Assembly (NCBI GenBank): GCA_964247055.1
Contig: OZ176056.1
Span: forward strand, 5,208,001 to 5,272,000
Direction: 5' to 3'
From: Paragordius varius
Lineage: Eukaryota > Nematomorpha
DNA length: 64,000 bases
Below the pieces are notes generated by a model, which had not been told where the DNA came from, searched no databases, and saw nothing but the letters and a program-made list of their open reading frames with translations. This document shows positions 12,401-25,200 of this stretch, piece after piece (within the stretch, counting starts at the first letter, position 1; each line of letters opens with the position of its first letter). The translations under genes were made by a program, and so were the position numbers.

Positions 12401-15400
12401 ATTTTTAATATATAACAATAAAATCCTTCTTTAAAATTTATTAAAAAGTCTATTTACATTATATATAGAACAAATCGATCGATAAATGTCGAGAAGTGTA
12501 TGAAAAACTATTAATCGCATTTCCAAACCAAGGGAAGTTTTGGAAATCGTACATTGACGCTGAAATGAAGGCCAAAAATTACGAAAATGTTGAAAAGGTT
12601 ATTAAAATAAAACAAAATAAAATTATAATTGGTTATAACACATTTTTTTACAACCTGTTAATTAATTAACAATTTATTTTACGACTTGTTGTGGATAACA
12701 TTTTTAATATTTTCTAACTGTTTATTTAAATAGCAATCAACCACGGTCATGAATACAGTTATAAAAACCTATCAATCCTTAACCTATGAAAAATGTTTAT
12801 TTTTAGATGTCCATAACATAATATAATATATAAAGTTTACATTTTTTGATATAGTTTTTAATGTATTTCATAAATTATATAGTTGTTTCAAAGATCACTG
12901 ATAAAAATTTTGAACATTGATTTATGGATATGTTATTTGAGTTACATCAAGGAAGCCAAAGCTAATTTACCCAGCTACAAGTATGAGAGTTAATTTTATA
13001 ATTTATGCATTAAGATTGGTTTTTACAAACCCCATTTTTTAATTTTATTTATCTAAATTCTATATTAGAGAAAAGTTGGCCCAAGCTTATGAGTTTGCTA
13101 TCGAAAAAGTGGGTTTGGATTACAAAAGTCAACCTATATGGCAAGGACAGATTGATTTTCTGAAAAACATGTAATTATTCTCATTTGTCTTGTCCTGCCT
13201 TTAGATATATAATTTATTAGTTAGATGATTTTATCTGTTCTTTTATGTGATTACAATCGATTTATTTAGAGAAGCGGTCGGATCTTATGCTGAAAATCAA
13301 CGTATTTCAGCTATTCGTAAGGTATATCACCGCGGTTGTTTAACACCTCATCAAAATATGGAACAATTTTGGCGTGATTATCTGGCCTTTGAACAGGTAT
13401 GTAACTTAATTTTATCAAACCTAAATAAAAGCTCTGCTATTGAATTCTTTTATATCATGCATAATGGGTGTTTTACCAACAATTAAAATTTGCCATATTA
13501 ATACTCCAATGTACACCGTAACATTTTTGAAATTTTTTGTATAAAGCCAATTTTCACGCATGAAATCATGTGCTTAAAATCGGCAAGACATCCGAATTCG
13601 ATAATTATCATAAAAGGAGAGTAACATTATTTTACATTATTGTATACTATAAAAATATTTAAAAATATGTTTCTTTTTTGTAATTATTAATTTTTTTGTT
13701 GTTGAAGTTTTTTTATTTGTATGCTAACTATGTAATTTAAAGAGTTTTAATTCATACTTCATCAAAAATCATTGTTATACATATACTAGCGTAGCCATAA
13801 GTTCCTTATATTTTTTTTATGATTGTTATACAAAGTAAATATTAATATTCAAAATTTATCAAAATTGACAACATTTATAAAGGTTAATTTTTAAGTAGAT
13901 TTTATTTTATTATTATAGATATTTAATTTTTTTTGTAAAGAGGGTAAGGGAGAGGGAAGGCAAGCAAGCCACCCTCGTTTTATTATTGCCAAAAAATAGT
14001 TTTACTATATGCAATTGACGCACCCTTTCAAATTGGGGTGCTGGAACGTACCTTCATTAACAGAAACCAAACAGGTTATAATTGAAAGGGAAATGGAAAG
14101 ATTGAACTTAGATATACTGGGTCTAACGGAAACTAAGCAAAAAGGTAGCTCGAAAGCACAAAACGAAAATTATACACTGTTAAGATCAGGGAGAGAGGAG
14201 CAGAAATCAGAAGGCGTTGCAGTATTAATAAAAAACAAATTAAATAAAAGTCTCATTAGTTATACTATACCCAGAATCATGAGTATTAGGCTGAATGCTA
14301 AGCCACTTAAATTTACATAGATAGTAGTCTATGCTCCTACGTCAAACGCTCCCAAAGAAGACATAGAGATTTTTATGCAAAGTTGCAAACAGTTTTGGAT
14401 GAAACTAAGAAAGGAGATATGTTTATCATAGGAGGTGATTAGAACATCAAAGTTGGTAGAGTAGATCAAATAGTTGGCCCATATGGATTGGGAGAACGAA
14501 ACGAGGATGGGGAGGCACCGATCAATTTTTGCGAAGAAAATGAGATGATGATACCCAACACATGGTTTCCACAACACAATAGGAGGTTATACACATGGAC
14601 CTCTCCATGTGGTAAATATAAGAACCAAATCGATTACATAATATGTCCACAAAAATGGAAAAGCTCCATACTCGATACCAAAACAAGCAAAAGCAGCGCT
14701 TGCTCTAGCGATCATGAGCTTTTAGTAACCAAAATCAAGCTTAAAATAATTAAAAATAAGGTTAAACAGACACACAGATATGACACTTTTTAGAACAAAA
14801 ACAAAAGATAGATTAGAAAGATTGGGCAACGAATGTAGCTCAGAACATGGGGATAAAAAAATTTATATATAAAATGGCAAAAGAAAAAGTGCAGAGGGTA
14901 AAGAGGAAATATAATAAATGGATATCAGAAAAGAGTTTAGAGATAGCAGAAAAGCGGATAAAAGCTAAATCAAGAGATGATAATAAAATGGTTTAATTAT
15001 ATAACAGAAATTTCAATGACAAACAAGGAAAGATTATGAAGATTGAATGTCTGGAAGTGGAATAACTGTAGTAAATCGAGAAACCGTAAAACAATAAGAT
15101 TTATTGAGATAAATTGCAATTAACTAAACTATATACAGTTTACGATGTTTATATACTTTTTGTGGATATAATATTTACATGTTAAACTAAGGTAAAATAA
15201 CGTGTGCAGGTTAAATACAAAATTAATACAATAGTTTAACTCATATATAAAAGGTCATCAAAATGTATTCAAATCTAATATATAAATTAGTCTCGTCTAA
15301 GGTTAACTAACTTGATGTATTCTAATCTATCATATCTCCTTATCCAAATCCAAGCCGATCTGGTGCTTTTCTTTCCCTAAGAGGATATCTCCTTTCAGGT

Positions 15401-18400
15401 TCTTTCTCAGTTGTCTTTTCCGTTCTTATTTCAACCTTGGTGTCTTTCTCGTTTTTCGTTGCTTGGTTCCTTTCCCACCTCCTGATTATTAATTGTCATC
15501 TCTTCATCTGTTTGGTTTATCGTTAAATTATCATCCTCCTCAACGCCGTTCTCGACTCCGGTCGGCCGTAATTGATCCACATGCTTGCGACGTGTTCGAT
15601 TTCCATCTTTAACCGTGTACGAGAGTACCTCTGTTCTCTCCAAAATTGAACCTTTTCTCCACCCTGAATTGATTTCATTCTTTATGTACACTTCTTCGTC
15701 CGGTCTAAAAACTTGATTGGGAATCATGTCGTCCTCTAATTGTTGTGCGGGTCTTTCCCTAACCCAAAAGAAGGGGGTATTAATATGTCTTTTCAGAAAT
15801 AAAATATACGGGCACTCTTTTGTGGCGCTATGTACGGCGGAGCGATAACCCCATAGTACTTGGTTTATTTTTTTGTCAGGAGTCAGCTTAGAATCCGTTA
15901 ACGATTTATAGTGTGCTTTTAAGGTGTAAATAACCCGTTCCACCAGCCCATTTGTTCGTGGATGATAGGGGACACTAGTGACATGTTTAATGTTTGCTCG
16001 TTGCAAGGTATCTTTAAAATCTTTTGATGCAAAATATGATGCATTATCGGTAACTATCATTCGGGGAAACCCGTACCTTACACACCAAATTTCCAACCAA
16101 TGTAGTATGTTTGCAGAATTAACAGTTCTTAGCAATTCGACTTCAACCCATCTGGAGCTACTATCGATAGCTACTAACCAATACAACCCATCTATAGGAC
16201 CGGCAATATCAAGATGTATCCTTTCCCAGATATTCGTATTAAAATTCCATTTGTACGTTGGATTACTTTTTAAGTTACTCCGGTTTAACTGACACCCCAT
16301 ACAAGATCTCACATAACTTTCAATATCTTGATTTATACCTGGCCAATAAACCCTAGCCTTGGCAGACTCTTTCATTACATTAGCCCCCGAATGTCCAACA
16401 TGCAAAAATTTTAACGTTTCATTTCGCAACGCCCTGGGAATAAACAGACGATCGCCCCAATACAACAACCCATATAATTCTTGTATTTCGTTTCTTATAC
16501 TCAATATCGAATTTAAAATTGGAGCTGACCAATCATTATGATGTAGAGCCTATTTTAATGCCATCATTAACTCATCCCGTAAAGTATTTTCTTTCATTCG
16601 CTGTACGCTTAAATTGTCAGTTGTTAGAAAGTTGATTTGCCTGGGTTGCTCCTCAACTTCCTCAGTCGGTTCTTCATACGGTAGACGAGATAACCAATCC
16701 GCTAAATTTTCCGAACCATTAATATATTGTATAGTAAAAATATAATCGGCTGTTCTGAATATCCATCTTACTAATCTACTATTGTTAATATTACTTAGAT
16801 CTCTCTTAAAGCCAAACAACTTGATCAGGGGTTTATGATCGGTTAATAATACGAACTTTCTGCCATACACAAACATTTTAAATTTTTCTAGCGCATATAA
16901 AATTGCCCTTGCTTCTTTTTTAATTACCGAGAAATGTTGTTCTGCCTTCGCACATTTTCGAGACGCAAAAGCTATCGGCCGTCACTTGTCTTATGTGATA
17001 AGACTGCTCCGAATCCGTCATTCGATGCATCTGTTTCCAACACTAACGGAAGGTTCGGGTTAAACGGTATTAGACATAATGCATTACTCACCAACAGTTT
17101 AGCTTTATCAAAAACCCTCTCTTCTTTTGTCGACCAACACCATTTCTTAGAACCTGTAAGCGCATGTAAGTCCGCGATTGTAGCATGCAAAAATGGAATA
17201 AAACGAGCGTGAAAATTTAACATTCCCAAAAAAGACCGAAGTGATGTTTTATTGGTAGGTGTAGGACAATTCAAAATTGCTTTTACTTTTTCGTTATCAG
17301 GTTTAATTCCTTTGTCTGAAATTATATATCCTAAGTATGACACTGAGGAACGAGCTAATTGGATTTTATCCTTTTTTAATTTAAAACCCACAGCAGCTAA
17401 TTTGTTCAACACTTTTTCTAAATATCCTTATGCTCCCTTACCGTTGTTCCACTAACAATTACATCATCTAAGTAAACCGCTGTACCTCGACAATCTTTTA
17501 ATAACTCATCCATAATTTGTTGAAATATCGTGGGTGCACTAGATATTCCAAATGGCAGTCTCTTAAATCGAAAAAGACCTATATGTGTACTAAACGTGAG
17601 TAAATGTTGATAATCTTGGTGTATCGGCATTTGCCAGTAAGCTTCTTTTAGATCTAAGGTCGTAAAAACTTTTCCTTGCCCGATTTTAAACCCCAACTGA
17701 TCAAACGTTGGAATCAGATGATCTACAGGAACCAGACTTGGGTTTAAAGTAACTCTAAAATCACCACATATGCGAATATCATTATCATTTTTTTAACTAT
17801 CACCAACGGAGTTACCCAGTCAATTCGTGTTTGCGAGGGGTTTATGGACTCTATAATACCCAGACTTTCAAGCCTCTTCAATTCACTTTCCACCTTAGAC
17901 TGAAGCGGAATAGGTCCCCTCCTGGCTGCAAATCTTTTGGGGATACTCCCTTTTTTGAGAAGCAACTTGATGGGTGGTCCCGTGTAACACCCCATACCCT
18001 AACCAAACAAATCCTTAAATTTATTCAAATCCACGTAATTAACATTTTTTACACATACAGCCTCTGGAAATCTGCATTCAAAGCTTTTCATCCATGGTAA
18101 CCCAAAAATGTTACCCCAATCCTCCCTAGTAACCATACATTCCAACTGTTTGACCATACCATTCCATTTCACATCTACCACACATTGTCCCATCACCTCT
18201 ACACCTTGATGGTTGAACCCAACTATTGGACCCGCGGGTGCTAAGGTCGGCCTTCCAATCTCCATCCACGTGCTCTTCCCAATCAATGATATTAGAGCTC
18301 CGGTATCGTACAACATCCTCACCCAATGGCCATTCAGACTTGCTTGCGTTCGGGCTTCATTATTATTATTGTTACCATTCAGTATATTAACGCGCCGGCA

Positions 18401-21400
18401 ACACCTGCCAAAATGACCACGTCCTTTGCATCGGTAACACTCCATGCTTGAAGCGGGACACCGGTTTATCGCATGCACGTATCCACATTTTCCACATTTT
18501 TTTCTTATCATCATAACCTGCCTATTGTCGGGACCCTGATCAATCAAACAACTGTCCGCCTTTTGTACGCCATTGCCATTTCTACCACCATCTCCAACGT
18601 AACAGGTTTCCCATCAACCATTGCATCTGGAAATTTTGTGAACAGATCTATTTCCAATCTTTTGAGTGGTAACCCTCCCACAAACCCATCTCTGATTCTT
18701 AGCATTGCATCTTGCCCAAAGTTGCACCGGGCAGCACATTCCTTTACTTGAATCAAAAAATCCATCACTGATTCCGTGGCTTTCCTTCGGAGTTGCGTAA
18801 ACTGGAACCTGGCTGCAAACACATTGTATGTCGGAGCAAATATTTTTTCCCAGCTGCTACCAAAGAATCCCAGCCCACCTCCTCTAACAGTACGGGATAA
18901 AAGAATTTCTTCAACTTTGGAATATGGGATAGACCAATGTAGGCCAATAATAAGTTTTTTTTGTTTCGTCATCTTCTGGAATTAATTTCACTTTTAACAT
19001 TCTCTTTATATAATCGATATAATCATCAAAGCTAGTTGCGGGATCATAGGCTTCCAGACTTAATTTCTCCATGCGCGAATGTAATGAGGTAAAAAAAATC
19101 GACCGCGCCAAATGTAGTAAATCGAGAAACCGTAAAACAATAAGATTTATTGAGATAAATTGCAATCAACGAAACTATATACAGTTTGCGATGTTTATAT
19201 ACTTTTTGTGGATATAATATTTACATGTTAAACCAAGGTAAAATAACGTGTGCAGGTTAAATACAAAATTGATACAATAGTTTAACTCATATCTAAAAGG
19301 TCATCAAAATGTATTCAAATATATAAATTGGTCTCGTCTAAGGTTAACTAACTTGATGTATTCTAATCTATCAATAACAAAAAAGGATTAATGCAACCAA
19401 TGTGCCAGAAACTGAAGCAAACTCACAAACCTTATATATCATCCCAAAAGTTTAAAAAAGAGAATGGCACCATATTGTGCAAACAAACAGAAGTACGAGG
19501 ATGGTGGAAGGAATACACCCAAAAACTCTATCAGGCTCCTCAAGCAAAAGTGTTGCAATTAAAAGAGGAAGAACGTGATCCAGATATACTTAGAGAGGAG
19601 GTTGAATTAGCCTTAAACAAATTCCTAACAACAAAGCGATGGGATTAGACAATATCTCAATAGAGTTAATAAAAGCTATTCCTGTAGAAACGTTACAAAG
19701 TTATGTCAAAAGGTGTGGGAAACATGTGAGTGGCCAAACGACTGGATAACATCTGTATTTCTCCCAATATACAAAAAGGTGATTACTCCAGTGCGAAAAC
19801 TACCAAAATATAGCTCTTATTAGCCACGCTAGTAAGGTCTTGCTAAAAATAAATACCAGAAAATCAAGCCGGATTTATGAAGGGAAAAAGCACTAGATAT
19901 TATATCTCAAACATGAGATGGATAATGGAAACATCTAGAGAGTTTCAGAAAGAATTATACGTGTTTTTTATTGATTACAGACAAGCCTTCGATTCCATTA
20001 ATTATGACTCATTGTGGGAAACATTAAGTTAGTAGGGGTATCGTCCCACTTAATAAGATTAATTAGCTTCTTTATGTAAAACAAAGAGCGATTATTAGAA
20101 GATCGCAAGACACATACGAAATACCTATCTTGAAAGGAGTCAGACAAAGGTGTTGCTTATCCCCTTATCTGTTCAAAATGTGCACAGAAATGATAATGAG
20201 AAAGTTAGATGGTAAAAATATTGAAGTAAGAATAAGAGGAGAACAATCAATAATTTAAGGTTTGCAGACGATACCACTCTTATAGCTGAAAGTTGGTTTG
20301 AAGGAATTGATCGAATAGATTCGAAAGGAAAGTTTGAGTTATGGTCTCATGCTTAACCCTGTCCAAAATATTTGTACTGGAGAAAAGCCTACAATTATTA
20401 TTGAAGGAGTAGAAATAGATATAGTTAAACAGTTAACGTTTTGGGGCGCAATAATATCAGAGGATGGGTTTTCAACTCCTGACATCAGAAAGAAAATAGG
20501 ATTGGGTAGAGAAGCGATGACCAAATTAATAAAGATTTGGAAAATCAAAAGCGTAGAAGTTGAAACCAAAAAAAGATTACTCTACTGTTTCGTTCTCCCG
20601 GTCACCTAATATGGATGTGAGAGCTCAACTCTCAGAAAAAGGGGCAAAGAAAGGCTCATGGCTTTCGAAAGGAGCTGCTGGCGTAGAATGCTAGGATACA
20701 CCTGGAAGGATAAAATTAAGAATGGAAATCTAACTACCTAAAACAAACATCCTGGAGATATTTCTAAAAAGAAAGTTGACATTTTTGGTCATGTATGCGA
20801 TCGAATTCTCTAGAGAAGGATACAATGTTTGGGAAGGTCGAAGGAAAATGAGACTAAAATGACATTAAACGATCTCAATCTAGCGGTAAAAGATATAAGA
20901 AAATGTAAAGAAATATGAAAACTATATCCAAAAAGTCGTTTACGACTTAGGAATAACCACCAACCAACCAATTCGAACAAAGTTAAAAAGAATACATAAG
21001 AGACTACTTAATATGATTACATAGAACTTCTCTGTTTCTACCTTAAGACATGACCAATAAATTTAATTCCATCAATAGATATCAAATTTAATATTTATAT
21101 TTTTCTCAAATTATAAAGTCAGGGATCCAAATTTAAAGAAAAATTTAAATTTTCGCATGCAAACATATACTAACCGATAAAATTGAAATTCTTTGCTTTG
21201 GTAGTATTTTCATGACAAATAATTAAATTATTAAAAATTATGTTGCCAAAACAATTTCACATATCCTTTTTGTTTGCGTTTTAATAGTCCATAAATCCAT
21301 TGATTGCCAAAAAATTGACGGATGAACTTAGCAAGGATTATATGAATGCCCGGAGAGCCCTCAAAGAAATGGAAGCTATTACACGAGGTTTGATTAAAGG

Positions 21401-22198
21401 AAACCCGCCTACCCCCATGACTGGGAACGTTAATGAAATAAAACAGGTATTATATATCATTGTGCCCACATTTTCAATGATTTAGGTTAAAAAAATGTTT
21501 TTCAAAAAACAATATATAATTTTAAAGTCTAATATAAAATATGTTTTCTGTCTTAGATACAAATTGGTAGAGATGACTGCCTTAGCCTCTTTATATGATA
21601 TGTTTGTTACTAACATATATATAAATTTAATACCCTGAAAATAATTTCCCTTAATACTTTGTACCTTTTTAAGGTTTTGGTTTTTACGATTAAATAGTCA
21701 TTTTTTAGCAAAGCTTTGGCCATTGCTATTATTAAATTTATATTAATTTTTATCTAGATTGATATTTGGAAGCGATATTTACGATGGGAACGTAACAATC
21801 CACTAAATTACGAGGATAAAAATATGGTTATAAAACGAGGTTTAAATTTAATCATCAATAATCGTTTAAATTAATATTTTTCCCTTGCCATTAAATTTTT
21901 TTATTAAATTTTTATTTCAATATAGTGGTTTATGCTTATGACCAAGCCTTGTTAGTTATGAGTTATAGTTCTGAATTATGGCTCGAAGCTGGTCTCTATC
22001 TCAGCAAAATGGGCCAAGAGTTTATTGAACAAGGGGTATAAATTTTTTATCATCATTTTTCTATTTATTTAATTTTTGGCATCAAAAGTTACTTCCGTTA
22101 CCCTTACACATTATTACATTTGTTTCTAATTTATATTAAAATCAACTCTTTATTATTTTTAATACTATATCTTTTAAAATAATTAAAGCAACACGATT

Positions 22199-22253
<55 letters not shown>

Positions 22254-25200
22254 TTTTTATATTTTTTGCCATCTTTTAAAGGAAACATCGGCAGGCAAAA
22301 TTTTGCTTGACAAAGCTTCTGACTTGTATACAAGGGCAACTAGTACATTTTTTCAAACTTCACTCTTGTTACATTTTGTTCAAACCGATTTTGAAGAGGT
22401 ATCCTTAAAAGAATTATATATTTTTAAATCTTTGGAATATATTTTAATTATCAAAATATAATTAGATGAGGGGAAATTGGACAAAAGTCGAAATTATATT
22501 TGAAAAATTGATTGATCTCAAAACTAAACTCGAACCCGATGATGTGACATTGGTAAACTTTGATTTATTTAGCATGATATAACTATTATTTTGATTTGAA
22601 TATATCATTTTTTTTCGTTAATCACATTTCTACAACGTCCATTTATAACAATCGTTTTTATATCAATTTAGCCAAATTATTTTCATTACATTTTAAGGTT
22701 TACATCCAATACATGAGATTTAGCCGAAGACACAATGGTATAAAGGGTGCCCGGTTAGTTTTTAAAAAAGCCAGAGAAGATACTCGAACTAAATATCACG
22801 TATTTACAGAATCGGCTCATATGGAATATTATTGCAATAAAGTATAAAATGGCTCATTAATTTTTATAGAAGATGCTAGTCTTTTCTTAGTCCCATAAAT
22901 TTTTATACTATTTTATTGTGCTTAGGACAAAAACATTGCACTCAAAATATTTGAATTGGGTCTTAAACGTTTTGCCACAGAAATTGATTATCTCAAGGAT
23001 TACATTGATTTTTCCTTATCTTTGAATGGTATGTACTTCTCATTAATAATATAATTTTACTTTTAATTACAGTAGCTTACCCTTATTACATCCTTCATCA
23101 TAACCTTTCAAATTATTAGCCACTTTAACAATTAGCTCATCTTGCAATATTCGGATTTTGTGATAATTTCAAATTTTTAGGATATCTCAGAATTTGTTTA
23201 CACCGTTCGACAAATTAATTTAAGTATAGGTATTTTTAAATCTCATAATAATAACCGTACTAAAACTTATATTTTTTATATCATCTGTAAAATATTATTA
23301 AGAATATACATTTAACTCTGCATATATTATTATTTAATGTACTATATTACTTTTTTGCTTTTTTTAGATGACAATAATACCCGCGTATTGTTTGAAAGGC
23401 TAATTAGCTTAACACATAATCAAATATCTACCCAACATGCTGAGTATTTTCTCTTTGAAATCTTATTGTTTTAACATAAATTACAATAATTTTTATATCA
23501 ATATAGAGTATTATGGAATCTGTTTTTACGGTTTGAAATGCAAGTTGGTGACCTTAACATAATACAATGTATTGAAAGGCGGAAAATGGAAACGTTTCTA
23601 AAAGCTGTATAATTGAAATAAAAAATATTCTTTATTAGTTTTTTTTTCTGTTTAACATAAATTCATATCATAAAAAAACTATTTTTAGAATGCCGAAGAT
23701 CCTGAAGCCTATATTTGTGGACAATTGATTGAAAAGTTTAGTGTTCGAGAATTATTGCCTTGCAGTACGTTGGATTGCAAACTTATGCACTACATTCCTT
23801 CCATCTTGTTAAATTCTACCTATACGGCCTCGGCTAATTTGCGAAATATAAATTTTGCAAATTATTTAAATGACACTGGTCACCTGCTATCGGATAATGG
23901 TATATACGCCATAATGTTAAATATTACTTAGATAATATTTAATATTAGAAATCATTTAGTTAGTGCGTATTTGGATCATTATTTGTAATGGAATATATGA
24001 TTGAATTCATACCGACGGTTAATGTTGGACCTCATGATGTGTTTTTTTTCTTATAAAATAATTTTCGGTTCTTGTTTTTCAAAAGTAATTTATTACAAAC
24101 AAAAGGACACCCTGATGGATTATAAGAAATGCATGTAAATATTTTTAATTTACTAATCGCAAAATTCCCTTATGTTTGAATAAAACGATTATCAAATTTT
24201 ATTTGGATGGTCAGAAGAAGCAGATTTTAATATTCAATTTTCACTGTTTAGAAGCTTTTTTGATTTTATTTGTTCGTTAATAATTTATATTTGTGTGATT
24301 TTACTTAGATTCCAAAATAAATCCCATATCATCCATAAACATAATGATGCCTGACACGAGCCAAATGATACCTTTTAAACCATTCAAGCATACTGGTAAA
24401 AATAAATATGGCTCTCAAATATGGCCATATAATTAATTTGTTAAACACTATTTAAGTTTTATTCTTGGTGTTTACAACGCAAATGTCTTCACACGCCGCA
24501 TTGTTAATTCAAAAAAACCGGTTGGCCGTATTTGGAAATATACAAGCATGAACAAAAATTTTATTAGTTTAAACATAAGATTTGTAAAAGAATATGTGAA
24601 GACAATTAAACAAATCCAATATTTCAGGTCGCTAGTTCGTTGCCAAAATTTGGAGAGACTTATAAAGAAAATTTGTTGAAGTTATCATCAATATTTTTGC
24701 AAATTATGGAATCTTAAAAAATAATACATTTTATTTTTGCTTAACTTAAAAAAAAATTTTTAGTGTATGGAGATCATATGTTACCCATCCCAGGGGGACT
24801 TTTTGCTTATCCACCAGCTATAGAGGTTATGTTAACAATGTTACCACAATCCAATTCATTCAATGTAAGTTTCGGGAACGAATTTGGGGGTGTTACAGTA
24901 AAAACTGTAATTATACGAACATAACGTAAAAAATAAAGACATATATTTTTTGCGAAAACAACCATACTTTTTAAAACCTTAATTTTCCCTGTATAAATTA
25001 TTTATTTTTAATCATAAAATATATAATTGATTTCGTTATCAATTTACATCTATATCTTTTACAGTATAGTTTGAAACATTGATTCATCTCTGAAAAAAAA
25101 ATCAAAATTAAAAAAGTATGTTTCTTTTTTTAAAAAATATTTGTTTTTATATTTTCTTCGGTGATTTCATTTTATACTGTAAACTGAAATAATAGTGAAA

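Larger units (their letters stand above)
6512..12468 (+). other. CSTF3 intron 1 (5,957 bp)
   Basis: This intron separates the short first exon from the HAT-repeat exons. The donor is AAA|GTTATA and the acceptor TATATATAG|AAC, both phase 0. It contains hAT-like end fragments near 7202-7245 and 10495-10800, two 21-bp-repeat foldback elements and a 794-bp terminal-inverted-repeat element. Outside these it is AT-rich with no recognised gene. Confidence 0.75.
15067..19373 (-). mobile_element. Ty3/gypsy LTR retrotransposon (Mag-like), full-length but broken
   Basis: A complete-looking element of 4.3 kb, flanked by a 5-bp target duplication ATAAC (15062-15066 and 19374-19378). Order on the minus strand: 5' LTR, gag with a [14 protein letters not shown] zinc knuckle (about 18.4-19.1 kb), protease with a DTG motif (about 18.2 kb), reverse transcriptase with YLDD (about 17.4-17.9 kb), RNase H (about 16.6-17.1 kb), integrase with an HHCC zinc-binding region and DDE core (about 15.4-16.5 kb), 3' LTR. 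The coding region is interrupted about half a dozen times, so I treat it as a fossil. The LTRs are about 97% identical, so insertion was fairly recent. It sits inside the LINE in CSTF3 intron 5, antisense to the gene. The Mag-like assignment rests on integrase resemblance. Confidence 0.93.
13950..20970 (+). mobile_element. RTE-like LINE copy, decayed and split by an LTR element
   Basis: The endonuclease part lies at 14009-14990 (LGCWNV start, [14 protein letters not shown], later [12 protein letters not shown] and [10 protein letters not shown]). The reverse transcriptase part lies at 19391-20900 ([10 protein letters not shown], a FMKGKST motif, [28 protein letters not shown]). The 3' end reads GGAATAACCACCAACCAACC. 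Several stops and frame changes occur in both parts, so it is dead. The organisation matches LINEs often annotated as craniofacial development protein 2-like. It is the same broad type as the LINE at 34,735 but not a close copy. Exact ends are uncertain. Confidence 0.8.
13397..21287 (+). other. CSTF3 intron 5 (7,891 bp) carrying nested retroelements
   Basis: The donor follows ...WRDYLAFEQ (CAG|GTATGT) and the acceptor is TTAATAG|TCC. The intron is large because it holds a LINE copy (about 13,950-20,970) into which a Ty3/gypsy element inserted. An AATAAA at 13424-13429, 27 bp past the donor, is discussed in the findings. The remaining flanks are AT-rich and featureless. Confidence 0.85.

Noticed and set aside
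14329-14577. An 82-codon minus-strand frame.
   Set aside because: It is antisense to the LINE endonuclease region and has no family resemblance.
15978-18985. Several plus-strand frames of 60-100 codons.
   Set aside because: They are antisense shadows of the Ty3/gypsy element.
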